A stretch of DNA of 64,000 bases from Flavobacteriales bacterium (GTDB lineage Bacteria; Bacteroidota; Bacteroidia; NS11-12g; UBA9320). The first letter of the stretch is position 1, and every line of letters starts with the position of its first letter. The stretch covers positions 144,386 through 208,385 of the forward strand of contig JACJZT010000007.1 in the NCBI GenBank assembly GCA_020635455.1. The letters are read 5' to 3'. The position numbers and the translations under genes are program-made. Shown here in pieces: positions 41,201 to 50,341 of this stretch. Under the pieces are notes generated by a model. That model saw only the letters and a program-made list of their open reading frames with translations, searched no databases and was not told the DNA's origin.

Positions 41201-41941
41201 ATGGAACGAAAAAGAATTGTACTGGTTACGGGAGCTACAGGCGGTTTAGGCACCGCAATGTGTAAAAAATTGTATGACGAAGGATTTCGTGTAGTTGGAA
41301 ATTATCATACAGAATCAACTGCGTTAAAGTGGAAAGACAAGCTCTTATCCGAAGGCTATGATATTCCGATCTATCATGCAGACGTTTCCGATTTCGAATC
41401 CTGTAGACGAATGATCGAAAAAATAGAAAGTGAGATCGGTGCGATCGAGATCCTTGTGAATAATGCAGGTATAACAAGAGACGGTGCCTTCCGTAAAATG
41501 TCGTATGAAAACTGGCGTGCAGTAATTTCTACAAATCTCGACAGTGTGTTTAATTGCACCAGACATGTTATTAATTCGATGATCGATAACGGTTGGGGAA
41601 GAGTAATAAACATATCATCGGTAAATGGACAAAGAGGGCAATTCGGTCAGGCTAATTATTCTGCGGCAAAAGCCGGAGTGCATGGTTTTACCAAAACTCT
41701 TGCCATGGAAGTAGCCAATAAAGGGATCACCGTTAACACCATTTCTCCGGGATACATCGGAACCGATATGGTGATGGCCGTTAAAGAAGAAATTCGCAAT
41801 CAGATCATTGCTCAAATTCCTCTTGGCCGTTTGGGTGGAACCGAAGAAGTTGCGCACCTCGTTTCCTTTCTGGCTTCGGATAAGGCAAGTTTTATCACCG
41901 GTGCTAATTTAAGCATCAATGGCGGGCAACATGTTTATTAA
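41201..41941 (+). CDS. phbB: Acetoacetyl-CoA reductase (PhbB-like SDR)
   Basis: A 246-residue short-chain dehydrogenase. The cofactor motif is TGATGGLG (10-17), NNAG is at 87-90, and the catalytic Ser140, Tyr153 and Lys157 lie in INISSVNGQ and ANYSAAKAG. The C-terminal end INGGQHVY and the NTISPGYIGTDM block are those of PhbB acetoacetyl-CoA reductases, which make (R)-3-hydroxybutyryl-CoA for polyhydroxybutyrate, rather than FabG of fatty acid synthesis (typically ending GGMYM). No PHA synthase or thiolase is nearby, so a FabG-like role cannot be excluded. It is 18 bases ahead of a SUMF1-domain gene on the same strand. Confidence 0.85.
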   Translation: MERKRIVLVTGATGGLGTAMCKKLYDEGFRVVGNYHTESTALKWKDKLLSEGYDIPIYHADVSDFESCRRMIEKIESEIGAIEILVNNAGITRDGAFRKMSYENWRAVISTNLDSVFNCTRHVINSMIDNGWGRVINISSVNGQRGQFGQANYSAAKAGVHGFTKTLAMEVANKGITVNTISPGYIGTDMVMAVKEEIRNQIIAQIPLGRLGGTEEVAHLVSFLASDKASFITGANLSINGGQHVY

Positions 41942-41958
41942 GAATTCGTTTTAATTAA

Positions 41959-42846
41959 ATGAAATACTTAAAGATTCTTTCCGGACTATTATTAATTGTG
42001 GTTCTATTGAGTTTTTCTATGAAAAAATCAGCAAGTTCCGATCAGATCAGCCTGAGGGTTTATTTAAAAAGTTTTAAAAAGATACCATCCGGAAGCTTGC
42101 CCGAATATTATCTCAACGATGATCTGAGCGACAAAGATGAAAAAAAGATCAACATTGACCCGTTTTATTTATGCGATCATGAAGTAACCAATAAGGAATA
42201 CCGCAGTTTTCTTTCCGACCTTAATCCGGAACTTGCCATGAAAATGTTACCCGATTCAACGGTGTGGAGATCAATAAATACTAATATGGAACCCTTTGTT
42301 AAGTATTACCTCCGAAATCCGGCTTACGATAATTATCCCGTGGTAGGAATTTCTCACGAACAGGCAAAGGCTTATTGCGTCTGGTTAACGAACAGGCTTG
42401 AATTAAAGTCACGTAAAAAAATGAAGGGCTTAAAATTCTGTCTTCCTACGGAAGCACAGTGGATCTATGCAGCATCCGGCGGACTTCAGCACCCGATCTA
42501 TGCTTGGAAAGGTATTTACATGAGAAATAAAAGGGGAAATTTTATGGCCAGTTTTAAGGTAGTTGATTTGAGAAAACACTCCGATCAGGATTCGTCAATA
42601 ACAAATGCTGATCAAAGAGAGCAGATTACATTTATGGCAACAACCTCTTCTTATTTTCCAAATGGTTATGGATTGTACAATATGTGTGGCAATGTTTCGG
42701 AATACGTAAGCCAACCTGAATTTATTAAAGGTGGAAGTTATAATACGGTTCCGTATTACCTGTGTCTGCGTGTTCGTCAAAAAACACCGGAATCAAATTC
42801 AGGCGCTGCCGACCGTGGCTTCAGGGTCGCACTGATGAGGGATTGA
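41959..42846 (+). CDS. Secreted SUMF1/FGE-domain protein
   Basis: The 295-residue protein starts with a signal peptide or membrane anchor (MKYLKILSGLLLIVVLLSFS) without a lipobox Cys. The rest is a formylglycine-generating-enzyme-like (SUMF1) domain: FYLCDHEVTNKEYRSFL, the YPVVGISHEQAKAYCVWL block, LPTEAQWIYAASGG, and the end VSEYVSQPEFIKGGSY with DRGFRVAL. GldK and GldJ of the gliding/T9SS apparatus are lipoproteins with this domain, but the missing lipobox and the short length argue against equivalence. The catalytic Cys pair of true FGE is not obvious, so it is probably structural or sugar-binding. It follows phbB by 17 bases. Confidence 0.82.
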   Translation: MKYLKILSGLLLIVVLLSFSMKKSASSDQISLRVYLKSFKKIPSGSLPEYYLNDDLSDKDEKKINIDPFYLCDHEVTNKEYRSFLSDLNPELAMKMLPDSTVWRSINTNMEPFVKYYLRNPAYDNYPVVGISHEQAKAYCVWLTNRLELKSRKKMKGLKFCLPTEAQWIYAASGGLQHPIYAWKGIYMRNKRGNFMASFKVVDLRKHSDQDSSITNADQREQITFMATTSSYFPNGYGLYNMCGNVSEYVSQPEFIKGGSYNTVPYYLCLRVRQKTPESNSGAADRGFRVALMRD

Positions 42847-42869
42847 GATCTATACCCGGGTTAGACTTT

Positions 42870-44273
42870 TTATTCAACCTCAATCTTACCAACCATATCT
42901 TCCGGTTTCACCCAGGAATCAAATTGTTCGTTGCTTAAAAGTCCCAGGTCTAATGCTGCCTTGCGCAAGGTTGTATTTTCTTTATGGGCTTTCTTTGCGA
43001 TCTTAGCTGCATTGTCATATCCAATATGTGTGTTTAGCGCAGTGACCAACATTAAAGATTGCTCCAGTTTGTTCTTGATTTCTTCGTGATTTGGCTCAAT
43101 TCCTACAGCACAATTGTCATTGAATGACAAGCATGCTTGACCTAGAAGCTTTGCAGAAGATAATAAATTATATGCGATCATGGGTTTGAAAACGTTCAAT
43201 TCAAAATGACCCGTGCTTCCTCCAATGGTAACCGCAACATCATTACCCATTATTTGAGCGCAAACCATGGTTAGAGCTTCGCATTGTGTAGGATTTACCT
43301 TTCCGGGCATGATGCTGCTACCGGGTTCATTTTCAGGAATAAAGATCTCACCGATCCCGCTTCTTGGTCCCGAACTCAGCATTCGAATATCGTTGGCAAT
43401 TTTCATGCAGCTAACAGCGGCTCTTTTGATCGAACCGTGCATTTCAACCATGGCATCATGAGCCGCAAGGGCCTCAAATTTGTTAGGAGCACTTACAAAA
43501 GGTAAAGCGGTTTCTTCTGCAATAATAGAAGCAACCAGTTCGGAATATCCATCGGGTGCATTCAGACCGGTTCCGACAGCAGTGCCACCCAGAGCCAATT
43601 CTGCAGTTCCGGGTAATGAATTATTGATGGCCTGAATACCCATTTTTAACTGTTGGACGTAGCCACTAAATTCCTGCCCTAAGGTTAGTGGGGTTGCATC
43701 CATAAAATGGGTTCGTCCGATCTTTACAATATCCTTAAAGGTGCGCGCCTTGTGTTTTAAGGTTGTTTTTAATGCCTGAAGCCCCGGAAGAGTGTAATCG
43801 ATTACCTGTTTGTAAACGGCAATGCTCATAGCCGTTGGATACGTGTCGTTGCTCGACTGCGACTTGTTCACGTCATCGTTTGGATGCAAGGTTTTCTTTT
43901 CATCCGTTAGTTTTCCTCCGGCCAAAACATGCCCTCGGTTGGCAATAACCTCATTCACGTTCATGTTGCTTTGTGTTCCGGATCCCGTTTGCCATATGAC
44001 CAAAGGAAACTGATCATCGAGTTTTCCGGTCATGATCTCATCACAAACTTTGGAGATCAGTTCGCATTTTTCATCCGACAGTATTCCCAGTTTATTATTT
44101 GCAATGGCCGCACTTTTTTTCAAAACAGCAAAAGCCCTAATAATTTCAATAGGCATACTTCCTTCACTGCCTATTTTAAAATTCATTCTTGATCGTTCGG
44201 TTTGGGCACCCCAGTACTTATCTGCAGGTACTTTTACCTCACCCATTGTATCTTTTTCTACTCTGTATTCCAT
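42870..44273 (-). CDS. fumC: Class II fumarate hydratase
   Basis: FumC hydrates fumarate to malate in the TCA cycle without an iron-sulfur cluster. The 467-residue protein has TGSGTQSNMN (96-105), the His-containing GRTHFMDATPLTLGQ (186-200) and the signature GSSIMPGKVNP (318-328) with the catalytic Ser. The start MEYRVEKDTMGEVKVPADKY is standard, and the length is typical for the family. It converges on the SUMF1 gene with a 23-base gap and no obvious terminator hairpin. Upstream a candidate TAATTTTG box faces it. Confidence 0.97.
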   Translation of the reverse strand: MEYRVEKDTMGEVKVPADKYWGAQTERSRMNFKIGSEGSMPIEIIRAFAVLKKSAAIANNKLGILSDEKCELISKVCDEIMTGKLDDQFPLVIWQTGSGTQSNMNVNEVIANRGHVLAGGKLTDEKKTLHPNDDVNKSQSSNDTYPTAMSIAVYKQVIDYTLPGLQALKTTLKHKARTFKDIVKIGRTHFMDATPLTLGQEFSGYVQQLKMGIQAINNSLPGTAELALGGTAVGTGLNAPDGYSELVASIIAEETALPFVSAPNKFEALAAHDAMVEMHGSIKRAAVSCMKIANDIRMLSSGPRSGIGEIFIPENEPGSSIMPGKVNPTQCEALTMVCAQIMGNDVAVTIGGSTGHFELNVFKPMIAYNLLSSAKLLGQACLSFNDNCAVGIEPNHEEIKNKLEQSLMLVTALNTHIGYDNAAKIAKKAHKENTTLRKAALDLGLLSNEQFDSWVKPEDMVGKIEVE

Positions 44274-44289
44274 AAATTATATTGGTGTG

Positions 44290-44297
44290 CAAAATTA
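44290..44297 (-). promoter_or_regulatory. Candidate -7 box for fumC
   Basis: Minus-strand TAATTTTG matches TAnnTTTG exactly, 16 bases before the ATG at 44273. No TTG at the usual -33 spacing, so confidence is limited. Confidence 0.4.
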
Positions 44298-44442
44298 ATA
44301 TTTCAATCCTAAGAATACTCATGAATGTAAGGATGAACAAAAACAGACACTAAATCTTTCCGCTCTGTAACGAATACTAAGGTTATTTCGTCAAACTGAT
44401 GCATTTTTAAATTAAATTTGAAGAAGTATTAATAACATTCCA

Positions 44443-46110
44443 ATGCAAAGAAGGGATTTTTTTCAGCAGGTTTCTACTGCACTTCTATCTTCACCTCCCA
44501 AGCCAACAGGTACAGGAAGAGGGGAAGCTACACCAGCCACCGGTTTGGCAAAGTATTCCGGAAATTGGGGCCGGGCGGAAACGGCCCATTTGTTACGACG
44601 AACCCTGTTTGGATTCAAGCAGTCTGAACTGGAAGCGTTTAGCAAAATGAATGTCGATACTGCAGTGGATGCATTATTAAACATCGATACAAACCCTCCA
44701 TCTCCGCCAATCAATGCATATACTTCGAACGGGATGAACGTCGACCCGGATGTACCTGCAGGCCAGACCTGGGTTAATGCTAAAATCAATCCCGTTTTCA
44801 ACAATCTTAGGATACAGTCTGTAAAGGCCTGGTGGACCGGTTTAAAAATTGAAGACACCACCATTCGTGAAAAACTCGTACTTTTTTGGCATAATCATTT
44901 TTCTACCGAAAGTCAGGTAATTAATATTCCACAGTTTTTTTATCAGAACAATGCTCTTCTCAGAAAGCACTGCATGGGCAATTTTAAGACCTTTGTTAAA
45001 GAAATGACGATCGACCCGGGAATGTTAAGGTATTTGAACGGATATTTAAACACTAAGACCGCACCGGATGAAAATTATGCCCGTGAATTGCAGGAACTTT
45101 TTACGCTTGGCAAAGGAAAAGACAGCCAGTATACCGAGGATGATGTTAAGGCCGCGGCTAAAGTTCTTACCGGCTGGAGAGTTAATAATGTTAATCTGAG
45201 TTCGTATTTTGACAGCAACAAACACGACACCGGTGACAAACAATTCTCATCGTTTTATAATAATGCTGTTATCAGTGGTAAAACAGGTGCTGCAGGTGCC
45301 GATGAAACAGACGAACTCGTTAATCTCATCTTTCTTCAAAATGAGGTTGCCAAGTTCATTTGCAGAAAGATCTATCGTTTTTTCCTATACCATGAAATTG
45401 ATTCAAACGTTGAAACGAAGGTTATTGAGCCGCTGGCCGACATTTTCAGAAACAACAATTATGAAATAAAACCCGTACTGGAGACCTTATTTAAAAGCGA
45501 ACATTTTTTCGACACTCTCAGTATGGCTTGTCAGATCAAATCGCCGGTGGATTTTACAATAGGTTTCTGCCGACAGTTCGAGTTAAAATTTCCGGATTCT
45601 TCCGACTATGTCAAGCAATATTATGAATGGAATTACGTACAGGCGGTTTCAGCTGTATTGCAACAGGATACCGGAGACCCTCCTAATGTAGCCGGTTGGC
45701 CTGCCTATTACCAGGTACCGATGTTTAATGAAACCTGGATCAACTCAGACACCTTACCCCGAAGGATGGGTCTTGCATCCTTATTGATATTTACAGGGTA
45801 TAGCAGAGGTGGTTATTTACTGATCGTTGACGTTCTGGATTTCGCTTCAAAAATGCCAAATGTTCAGGACCCCGGTAAACTGGTTGATGACCTTCTTGAA
45901 ATGCTCCTTCCGCTGGCCGTGGAACAAAGTGTTAAAGATATTTTAAAAGCAGGATTGTTGAATGGTCAGAGTATGGATTATTACTGGACCGATGCCTGGA
46001 ATGCCTATGTGGCAAATAATAATGATACCGCCAATAAAAATTACTGCACGGCTCAACTGAAGTTGGTGATATCCTACATCCTGAATCTGGCCGAATATCA
46101 ATTAAGTTAA
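44443..46110 (+). CDS. DUF1800 family protein
   Basis: The 555-residue protein begins MQRRDFFQQVS, a twin-arginine-like start, then a short, weakly hydrophobic stretch and a Pro/Gly-rich linker. The DUF1800 domain covers most of the rest, opening with ETAHLLRRTLFGFK (45-58) and containing LVLFWHNHFST, NYARELQELFTLG and VAGWPAYYQ. DUF1800 and DUF1501 genes are a conserved pair in many bacteria, as here with DUF1501 31 bases downstream, but their biochemical function is not known. Export by Tat is inferred from the start. No sorting domain is present at its C-terminus. Confidence 0.9.
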   Translation: MQRRDFFQQVSTALLSSPPKPTGTGRGEATPATGLAKYSGNWGRAETAHLLRRTLFGFKQSELEAFSKMNVDTAVDALLNIDTNPPSPPINAYTSNGMNVDPDVPAGQTWVNAKINPVFNNLRIQSVKAWWTGLKIEDTTIREKLVLFWHNHFSTESQVINIPQFFYQNNALLRKHCMGNFKTFVKEMTIDPGMLRYLNGYLNTKTAPDENYARELQELFTLGKGKDSQYTEDDVKAAAKVLTGWRVNNVNLSSYFDSNKHDTGDKQFSSFYNNAVISGKTGAAGADETDELVNLIFLQNEVAKFICRKIYRFFLYHEIDSNVETKVIEPLADIFRNNNYEIKPVLETLFKSEHFFDTLSMACQIKSPVDFTIGFCRQFELKFPDSSDYVKQYYEWNYVQAVSAVLQQDTGDPPNVAGWPAYYQVPMFNETWINSDTLPRRMGLASLLIFTGYSRGGYLLIVDVLDFASKMPNVQDPGKLVDDLLEMLLPLAVEQSVKDILKAGLLNGQSMDYYWTDAWNAYVANNNDTANKNYCTAQLKLVISYILNLAEYQLS

Positions 46111-46141
46111 GCATTACGAACCGGATTAATTAATCAAGAAA

Positions 46142-47722
46142 ATGAAAAGAAGATCCTTTATTAAAAGAACCGCGCCGGTAACGGTTTTACCGGTACTTAT
46201 AAATGGAATGTCGTTCAAGAGTTACGCAAATTCCCCCTTATTGCGGCTCTTAGGTGCTAAAGCAGAACTAAATGACAAAGTTTTGGTGCTTGTGCAGCTT
46301 AATGGTGGTAACGACGGATTAAATACGGTCATTCCGCTTGATCAGTACACAAATCTTACCGCAGCCAGGCCCAACCTTATCCTTGATGAAAATAAGGTTC
46401 TGAAATTGAAGGGTTTCGACCAAACGTGCTTACATCCTTCAATGACAGGATTGCAAAACCTTTTCAATAATGAAAGTAGCTTAAACATTCTGCAGGCCGT
46501 TGGATACCCTTCACCGAACTTCTCCCATTTCAGGGCAACGGATATCTGGGCAACCGCGCCAATTGCGAGCAATCAATATGTAACCTCGGGCTGGGCAGGG
46601 AGATACCTGGACGATTCCTATCCCGGGTTTCCTAATGGTTACCCAAACAGCGAACATCCCGACCCATTGGCTTTGTCAATAGGAGGTATTGTATCTCAAA
46701 CCTTTCAGGGACCTTCCTATAACATGGGAATGGCCATAAGCGACCCAAATAATTTTTATAATTTCGTGGATAATGTATCCACTACTGTTCCGGATACTCC
46801 CGCCGGAAAAGAATTGGCCTATTTAAGACTGGTGGCGCAGCAAACGGATCAATATGCGGAGAAAATAAAAGACTCATACAACAGCGTAAAAACCTTGTCG
46901 ACCATGTATCCCGCTTCAGGAAATTCATTGGCCAACCAACTCAAAATAGTTGCGCGTTTGATAGCCGGAGGTTTAAAAACAAAGATCTATCTTGTAAGCT
47001 TAGGTGGATTTGACACGCACAGCAACCAGGTAAATGCAACAGGAGGAACCGAAACAGGTGCACATGCCAACCTGTGGGAAAATGTTTCAGTCGGAATAAG
47101 TGCTTTTATGGACGATTGTCATAAACTGGGAATATCGGATAAAGTTGCAGGTTTGGTATATTCGGAATTTGGAAGAAGAATAGCCTCAAACGCAAGCCTG
47201 GGTACCGATCATGGTGCCGGCGGACCTTGCATGGTATTTGGAACGCAGGTCAACAATACGATCCTTGGAACAAATCCAAGCATCCCGTCTACCGTTAACG
47301 CAGCAGACAATGTCCCGATGCAAAATGATTTCAGGGCCATTTACTCTTCCATTTTACAACAATGGTTTGGATTAACCAAGGCAGAAGCCGCCGGCGTTTT
47401 GCTGGCAACGTACAACACTTTGCCTATTTTCAAAACCACCGGTTCGGTTGAAAAGTTGAATGACTCGGATCTTATGGTATTGGAAAATTATCCAAATCCA
47501 TTTCATTCAACAACCAGTATCCGGTTCAAGACCAACGGAGGATATACTCAACTAAAAGTGTATGATGCAATTGGGAATGAAGTAAAAACATTGGTAGACA
47601 AAAACCTGGGAGCGGGTTCACACACGGTTTCATTTGATGCTTCTTCCTTTCCATCCGGAAATTATTATTATCATCTTATCAATGGCAACAAGCACCTGAA
47701 TAAGGTTATGGTAAAAAATTAA
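46142..47722 (+). CDS. DUF1501 family protein with T9SS type A sorting domain
   Basis: The 526-residue protein starts MKRRSFIKRTAP, a twin-arginine-like signal, with the short hydrophobic run PVTVLPVLINGM. The DUF1501 domain (about 45-430), related to sulfatase/phosphatase-like folds, contains VLVQLNGGNDGLNTV (48-62), the SHFRATDIW segment, LGGFDTHSNQ and SEFGRRIASN with DHGAGGPC near the end. The last 75 residues are a T9SS type A sorting domain (LENYPNPFHSTTSI, KVYDAIGNEV, SGNYYYHL, MVKN end). It is the second gene of the DUF1800/DUF1501 pair and is followed by a terminator. Function is unknown; surface display is predicted. Confidence 0.92.
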   Translation: MKRRSFIKRTAPVTVLPVLINGMSFKSYANSPLLRLLGAKAELNDKVLVLVQLNGGNDGLNTVIPLDQYTNLTAARPNLILDENKVLKLKGFDQTCLHPSMTGLQNLFNNESSLNILQAVGYPSPNFSHFRATDIWATAPIASNQYVTSGWAGRYLDDSYPGFPNGYPNSEHPDPLALSIGGIVSQTFQGPSYNMGMAISDPNNFYNFVDNVSTTVPDTPAGKELAYLRLVAQQTDQYAEKIKDSYNSVKTLSTMYPASGNSLANQLKIVARLIAGGLKTKIYLVSLGGFDTHSNQVNATGGTETGAHANLWENVSVGISAFMDDCHKLGISDKVAGLVYSEFGRRIASNASLGTDHGAGGPCMVFGTQVNNTILGTNPSIPSTVNAADNVPMQNDFRAIYSSILQQWFGLTKAEAAGVLLATYNTLPIFKTTGSVEKLNDSDLMVLENYPNPFHSTTSIRFKTNGGYTQLKVYDAIGNEVKTLVDKNLGAGSHTVSFDASSFPSGNYYYHLINGNKHLNKVMVKN

Positions 47723-47742
47723 ATGTTGAGAATAGTATATAG

Positions 47743-47770
47743 AAAGGACCTGGTTCGGGTCCTTTTTTTT
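47743..47770 (+). terminator. Terminator after the DUF1800/DUF1501 operon
   Basis: Perfect stem AAAGGACC/GGTCCTTT around a 7-base loop, with a T run to 47770. It lies 20 bases after the DUF1501 stop and separates that operon from the ribosomal protein genes. Confidence 0.88.
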
Positions 47771-47793
47771 ATTAAAATACTTTCCAAATTGCC

Positions 47794-47824
47794 TTGAATT
47801 TTTAATTTTATATATTTACTTTTG
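47794..47824 (+). promoter_or_regulatory. Promoter of the rplM-rpsI-rpsB-tsf operon
   Basis: TTG (47794-47796), 20 bases, then TACTTTTG (47817-47824): full -33/-7 match with ideal spacing. The start site near 47830 leaves a leader of about 26 bases before rplM. Confidence 0.75.
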
Positions 47825-47855
47825 CAGCCCTTAAAAGAATTTTTATAAGCTAATT

Positions 47856-48299
47856 ATGGACGCATTGTCATATAAAACAGTTTCTGCAAACAAATCTACC
47901 GTTAACAAACGATGGTATGTAGTTGATGCAGAAGGAAAAACCCTGGGACGATTAAGTTCCGGTATTGCCAAGATCATCCGAGGTAAGAACAAACCTGATT
48001 TTACGCCTCATGTCGATTGTGGTGACAACATCATTGTACTTAATGCATCAAAGATCAAATTAAGCAGAGACAAAATGATCACTAAAGAATACGTATCGTA
48101 TTCGGGTTATCCGGGAGGGCAGAAATTAACAAGTGCAAGAAATTTATTAGCCAAGAAACCAGAAGCCTTGGTAGAGAAGGCTGTAAAAGGAATGTTGCCC
48201 AAAAACAGACTGGGAAGACAAATTTTCAACAATCTGTATGTATTTGCAGGGAACGAACACCCTCATCAGGCTCAAAAACCGGAAACTATCGAAATTTAA
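47856..48299 (+). CDS. rplM: 50S ribosomal protein L13
   Basis: A 147-residue L13, an early assembly protein of the large subunit. Diagnostic segments are RWYVVDAEGKTLGRLSSGIA, GKNKPDFTPHVDCGD and KGMLPKNRLGRQIFNNLYVF with the C-terminal HPHQAQKPE. It is the first gene of a four-gene translation operon with rpsI 7 bases downstream and a strong promoter upstream. The pairing with rpsI is universal in bacteria; the further link to rpsB and tsf is typical of Bacteroidota. Confidence 0.98.
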   Translation: MDALSYKTVSANKSTVNKRWYVVDAEGKTLGRLSSGIAKIIRGKNKPDFTPHVDCGDNIIVLNASKIKLSRDKMITKEYVSYSGYPGGQKLTSARNLLAKKPEALVEKAVKGMLPKNRLGRQIFNNLYVFAGNEHPHQAQKPETIEI

Positions 48300-48306
48300 T
48301 ATCAAT

Positions 48307-48696
48307 ATGGAAGTTAAAAACACCTTAGGTAGGAGAAAAACAGCGGTTGCAAGAGTATATCTCACTCCGGGAACCGGAAAAATCAATGTTAACGGCAAAG
48401 ATGTTAACAGCTATTTTCCTACTACTGCACAATTGTATGATATTCAATTGCCATTCACTATTTGTAATTGTGAAGGACAATACGACGTAAATGCCAATCT
48501 TAGCGGCGGTGGCTTCCACGGCCAGGCAGAGGCTTTAAGACTTGGTATAGCCCGAGCCCTGGTTCAGGTGGATGAAGAAACCAACAAACCGCTTCTTAAA
48601 GCTCAGGGCTTAATGACCCGTGATTCCAGAATGGTTGAACGTAAAAAACCGGGACAGAAAAAAGCCAGAAAGAAATTCCAGTTCAGCAAACGTTAA
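48307..48696 (+). CDS. rpsI: 30S ribosomal protein S9
   Basis: The ATG at 48307 gives 129 residues starting MEVKNTLGRRKTAVARVYL, the conserved S9 beginning; a longer frame from 48238 would overlap rplM and is not used. The GGGFHGQAEALRLGIARAL block and the C-terminal GLMTRDSRMVERKKPGQKK ending in FQFSKR, which reaches the P-site tRNA, are intact. It lies 7 bases after rplM and 18 bases before rpsB. Confidence 0.98.
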   Translation: MEVKNTLGRRKTAVARVYLTPGTGKINVNGKDVNSYFPTTAQLYDIQLPFTICNCEGQYDVNANLSGGGFHGQAEALRLGIARALVQVDEETNKPLLKAQGLMTRDSRMVERKKPGQKKARKKFQFSKR

Positions 48697-48714
48697 TATA
48701 CTTATAAAGAATAC

Positions 48715-49470
48715 ATGTCAAATCTTACCACCAAAGAATTATTGGAAGCCGGAGTTCACTTCGGTCATCTTACCCGTAAATGGAACCCGAAAATGGCGCC
48801 ATTTATCCTTATGGAAGAAAATGGAATTCATTTAATTGATCTGAATAAAACCATGTCTAAACTTGACGATGCCAAGAACGCCGTTAAGAATATGGTAAAA
48901 TCCGGTAAAAAGATCCTCTTTGTAGCAACTAAAAAACAAGCTAAAGAACTTGTATCGGAAGAAGCAAAAAGAGTAAACATGCCTTACGTTACCGAAAGAT
49001 GGCTTGGAGGTATGTTAACAAATTTTGCCACGGTTCGTAAATCCATCAAAAAAATGCAGAATTTCGAAAGAATGTCTCAGGATGGTACCTATCAAAACAT
49101 CTCCAAAAGAGAACGATTGATGATCGACCGTGAAAAGATCAAACTTGAAAAATTACTTGGAGGGATCGAAGACCTTAACAGGCTGCCATCTGCATTGTTC
49201 ATCGTCGATTCAAAACGAGAACATCTGGCGGTTGCTGAAGCCCAAAAATTAAACATTCCAATTTTTGCAATCGTTGATACCAACAGCGATCCGTCAAAGG
49301 TAGATTTTCCAATTCCCGGAAACGATGACGCTGCAAAGTCCATCCACCTTATTACTCAGGAATTTACCAATGCAATTGTTGAAGGATTGCAGGAAAGAAA
49401 GGTTGAAAAGACCGATAAAGAAGAAGAAGAAAAAAACGAAACCAATAAAGTAGAAGAAACAAGCGCATAA
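48715..49470 (+). CDS. rpsB: 30S ribosomal protein S2
   Basis: A 251-residue S2. The conserved core includes LLEAGVHFGHLTRKWNPKM, FVATKKQAKELV, RWLGGMLTNF, and DTNSDPSKVDFPIPGNDDA. The last about 25 residues are a Lys/Glu-rich tail (TDKEEEEKNETNK) that extends past the usual end; such tails are common in Bacteroidota S2. It is followed after one base by tsf, the almost universal rpsB-tsf pairing. Confidence 0.98.
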   Translation: MSNLTTKELLEAGVHFGHLTRKWNPKMAPFILMEENGIHLIDLNKTMSKLDDAKNAVKNMVKSGKKILFVATKKQAKELVSEEAKRVNMPYVTERWLGGMLTNFATVRKSIKKMQNFERMSQDGTYQNISKRERLMIDREKIKLEKLLGGIEDLNRLPSALFIVDSKREHLAVAEAQKLNIPIFAIVDTNSDPSKVDFPIPGNDDAAKSIHLITQEFTNAIVEGLQERKVEKTDKEEEEKNETNKVEETSA

Positions 49471-49471
49471 A

Positions 49472-50299
49472 ATGATTACAGCAACATCCGTTAAAGATTT
49501 AAGAGAAGCAACAGGTGCAGGAATGATGGACTGCAAAAAAGCTCTGGAAGAAACTCAGGGTGATTTTGAAAAAGCAATAGACCTGTTAAGAAAAAAAGGC
49601 GCAAAAATTTCAGCCAATCGCGCAGACAGAAGTGCCCCTGAAGGAGCCGTGATCGCAATAGCTTCAGATAACAAAAAAGTAGGTGTTATTATCCGTTTGA
49701 GTTGTGAAACCGACTTTGTTGCAAAGAATGAAGAATTCGTTGAGTTTGCCAATACCATTGCCAACAAGGCTTTGAATGAAAACCCTTCGGACCTTGAATC
49801 CTTGAAATCACTTGATTTTGATGGAAGATCCTTAAACGACAGATTGCTGGATTACATCGCCAAGATTGGAGAAAAAATTGATGTTACCTCCTATGAAAGA
49901 GTTGAAGGTGAGCAGGTTGTTCCATACATACACGCAGGAAATAAGATCGGTGTTTTAGTTGCCTTAAATAAAACCGGTAATGCCGTTGAAACTGCCGGAA
50001 AAGATGTTGCCATGCAAATTGCTGCAATGTCGCCGGTTGCCTTGAATAAAGAAGAAGTTTCACAGGAGATCATAAATAGAGAAATAGAAATTGGTAAAGC
50101 ACAAGCTGCTGCAGAAGGAAAACCGGAAGCAATGCTTGAAAAAATAGCAATGGGTAAACTTAATAAGTTTTTTAAAGACTCAACCCTGTTGAATCAGGAT
50201 TTTGTTAAAGACGGTTCAAAAACAGTAAGCCAAATGCTAAACGATGTTGAAGCCGGTTTAACGGTCACCCAATTTAAGCGAATTCAATTAGGAGCGTAA
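49472..50299 (+). CDS. tsf: Elongation factor Ts
   Basis: EF-Ts recycles EF-Tu by exchanging GDP for GTP. The 275-residue protein has the N-terminal UBA-like module with TGAGMMDCKKAL, the core contact segment IRLSCETDFVAKNEEF and the second core repeat (YIHAGNKIGVLVALNK). It ends the rplM-rpsI-rpsB-tsf operon and is followed by a strong terminator. The length matches Bacteroidota EF-Ts. Confidence 0.98.
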   Translation: MITATSVKDLREATGAGMMDCKKALEETQGDFEKAIDLLRKKGAKISANRADRSAPEGAVIAIASDNKKVGVIIRLSCETDFVAKNEEFVEFANTIANKALNENPSDLESLKSLDFDGRSLNDRLLDYIAKIGEKIDVTSYERVEGEQVVPYIHAGNKIGVLVALNKTGNAVETAGKDVAMQIAAMSPVALNKEEVSQEIINREIEIGKAQAAAEGKPEAMLEKIAMGKLNKFFKDSTLLNQDFVKDGSKTVSQMLNDVEAGLTVTQFKRIQLGA

Positions 50300-50304
50300 A
50301 TCTT

Positions 50305-50336
50305 AAAAAGAGAAACTTGGTTTCTCTTTTTTTTTT
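50305..50336 (+). terminator. Terminator after tsf
   Basis: Perfect 11-bp stem AAAAGAGAAAC/GTTTCTCTTTT with loop TTG and a T run to 50336, starting 7 bases after the tsf stop. Confidence 0.92.
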
Positions 50337-50341
50337 GCCTC

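Noticed and set aside
41959..42846. GldK/GldJ gliding-motility lipoprotein
   Set aside because: The SUMF1 domain matches in type, but there is no lipobox Cys, the protein is short, and no gld neighbours are present.
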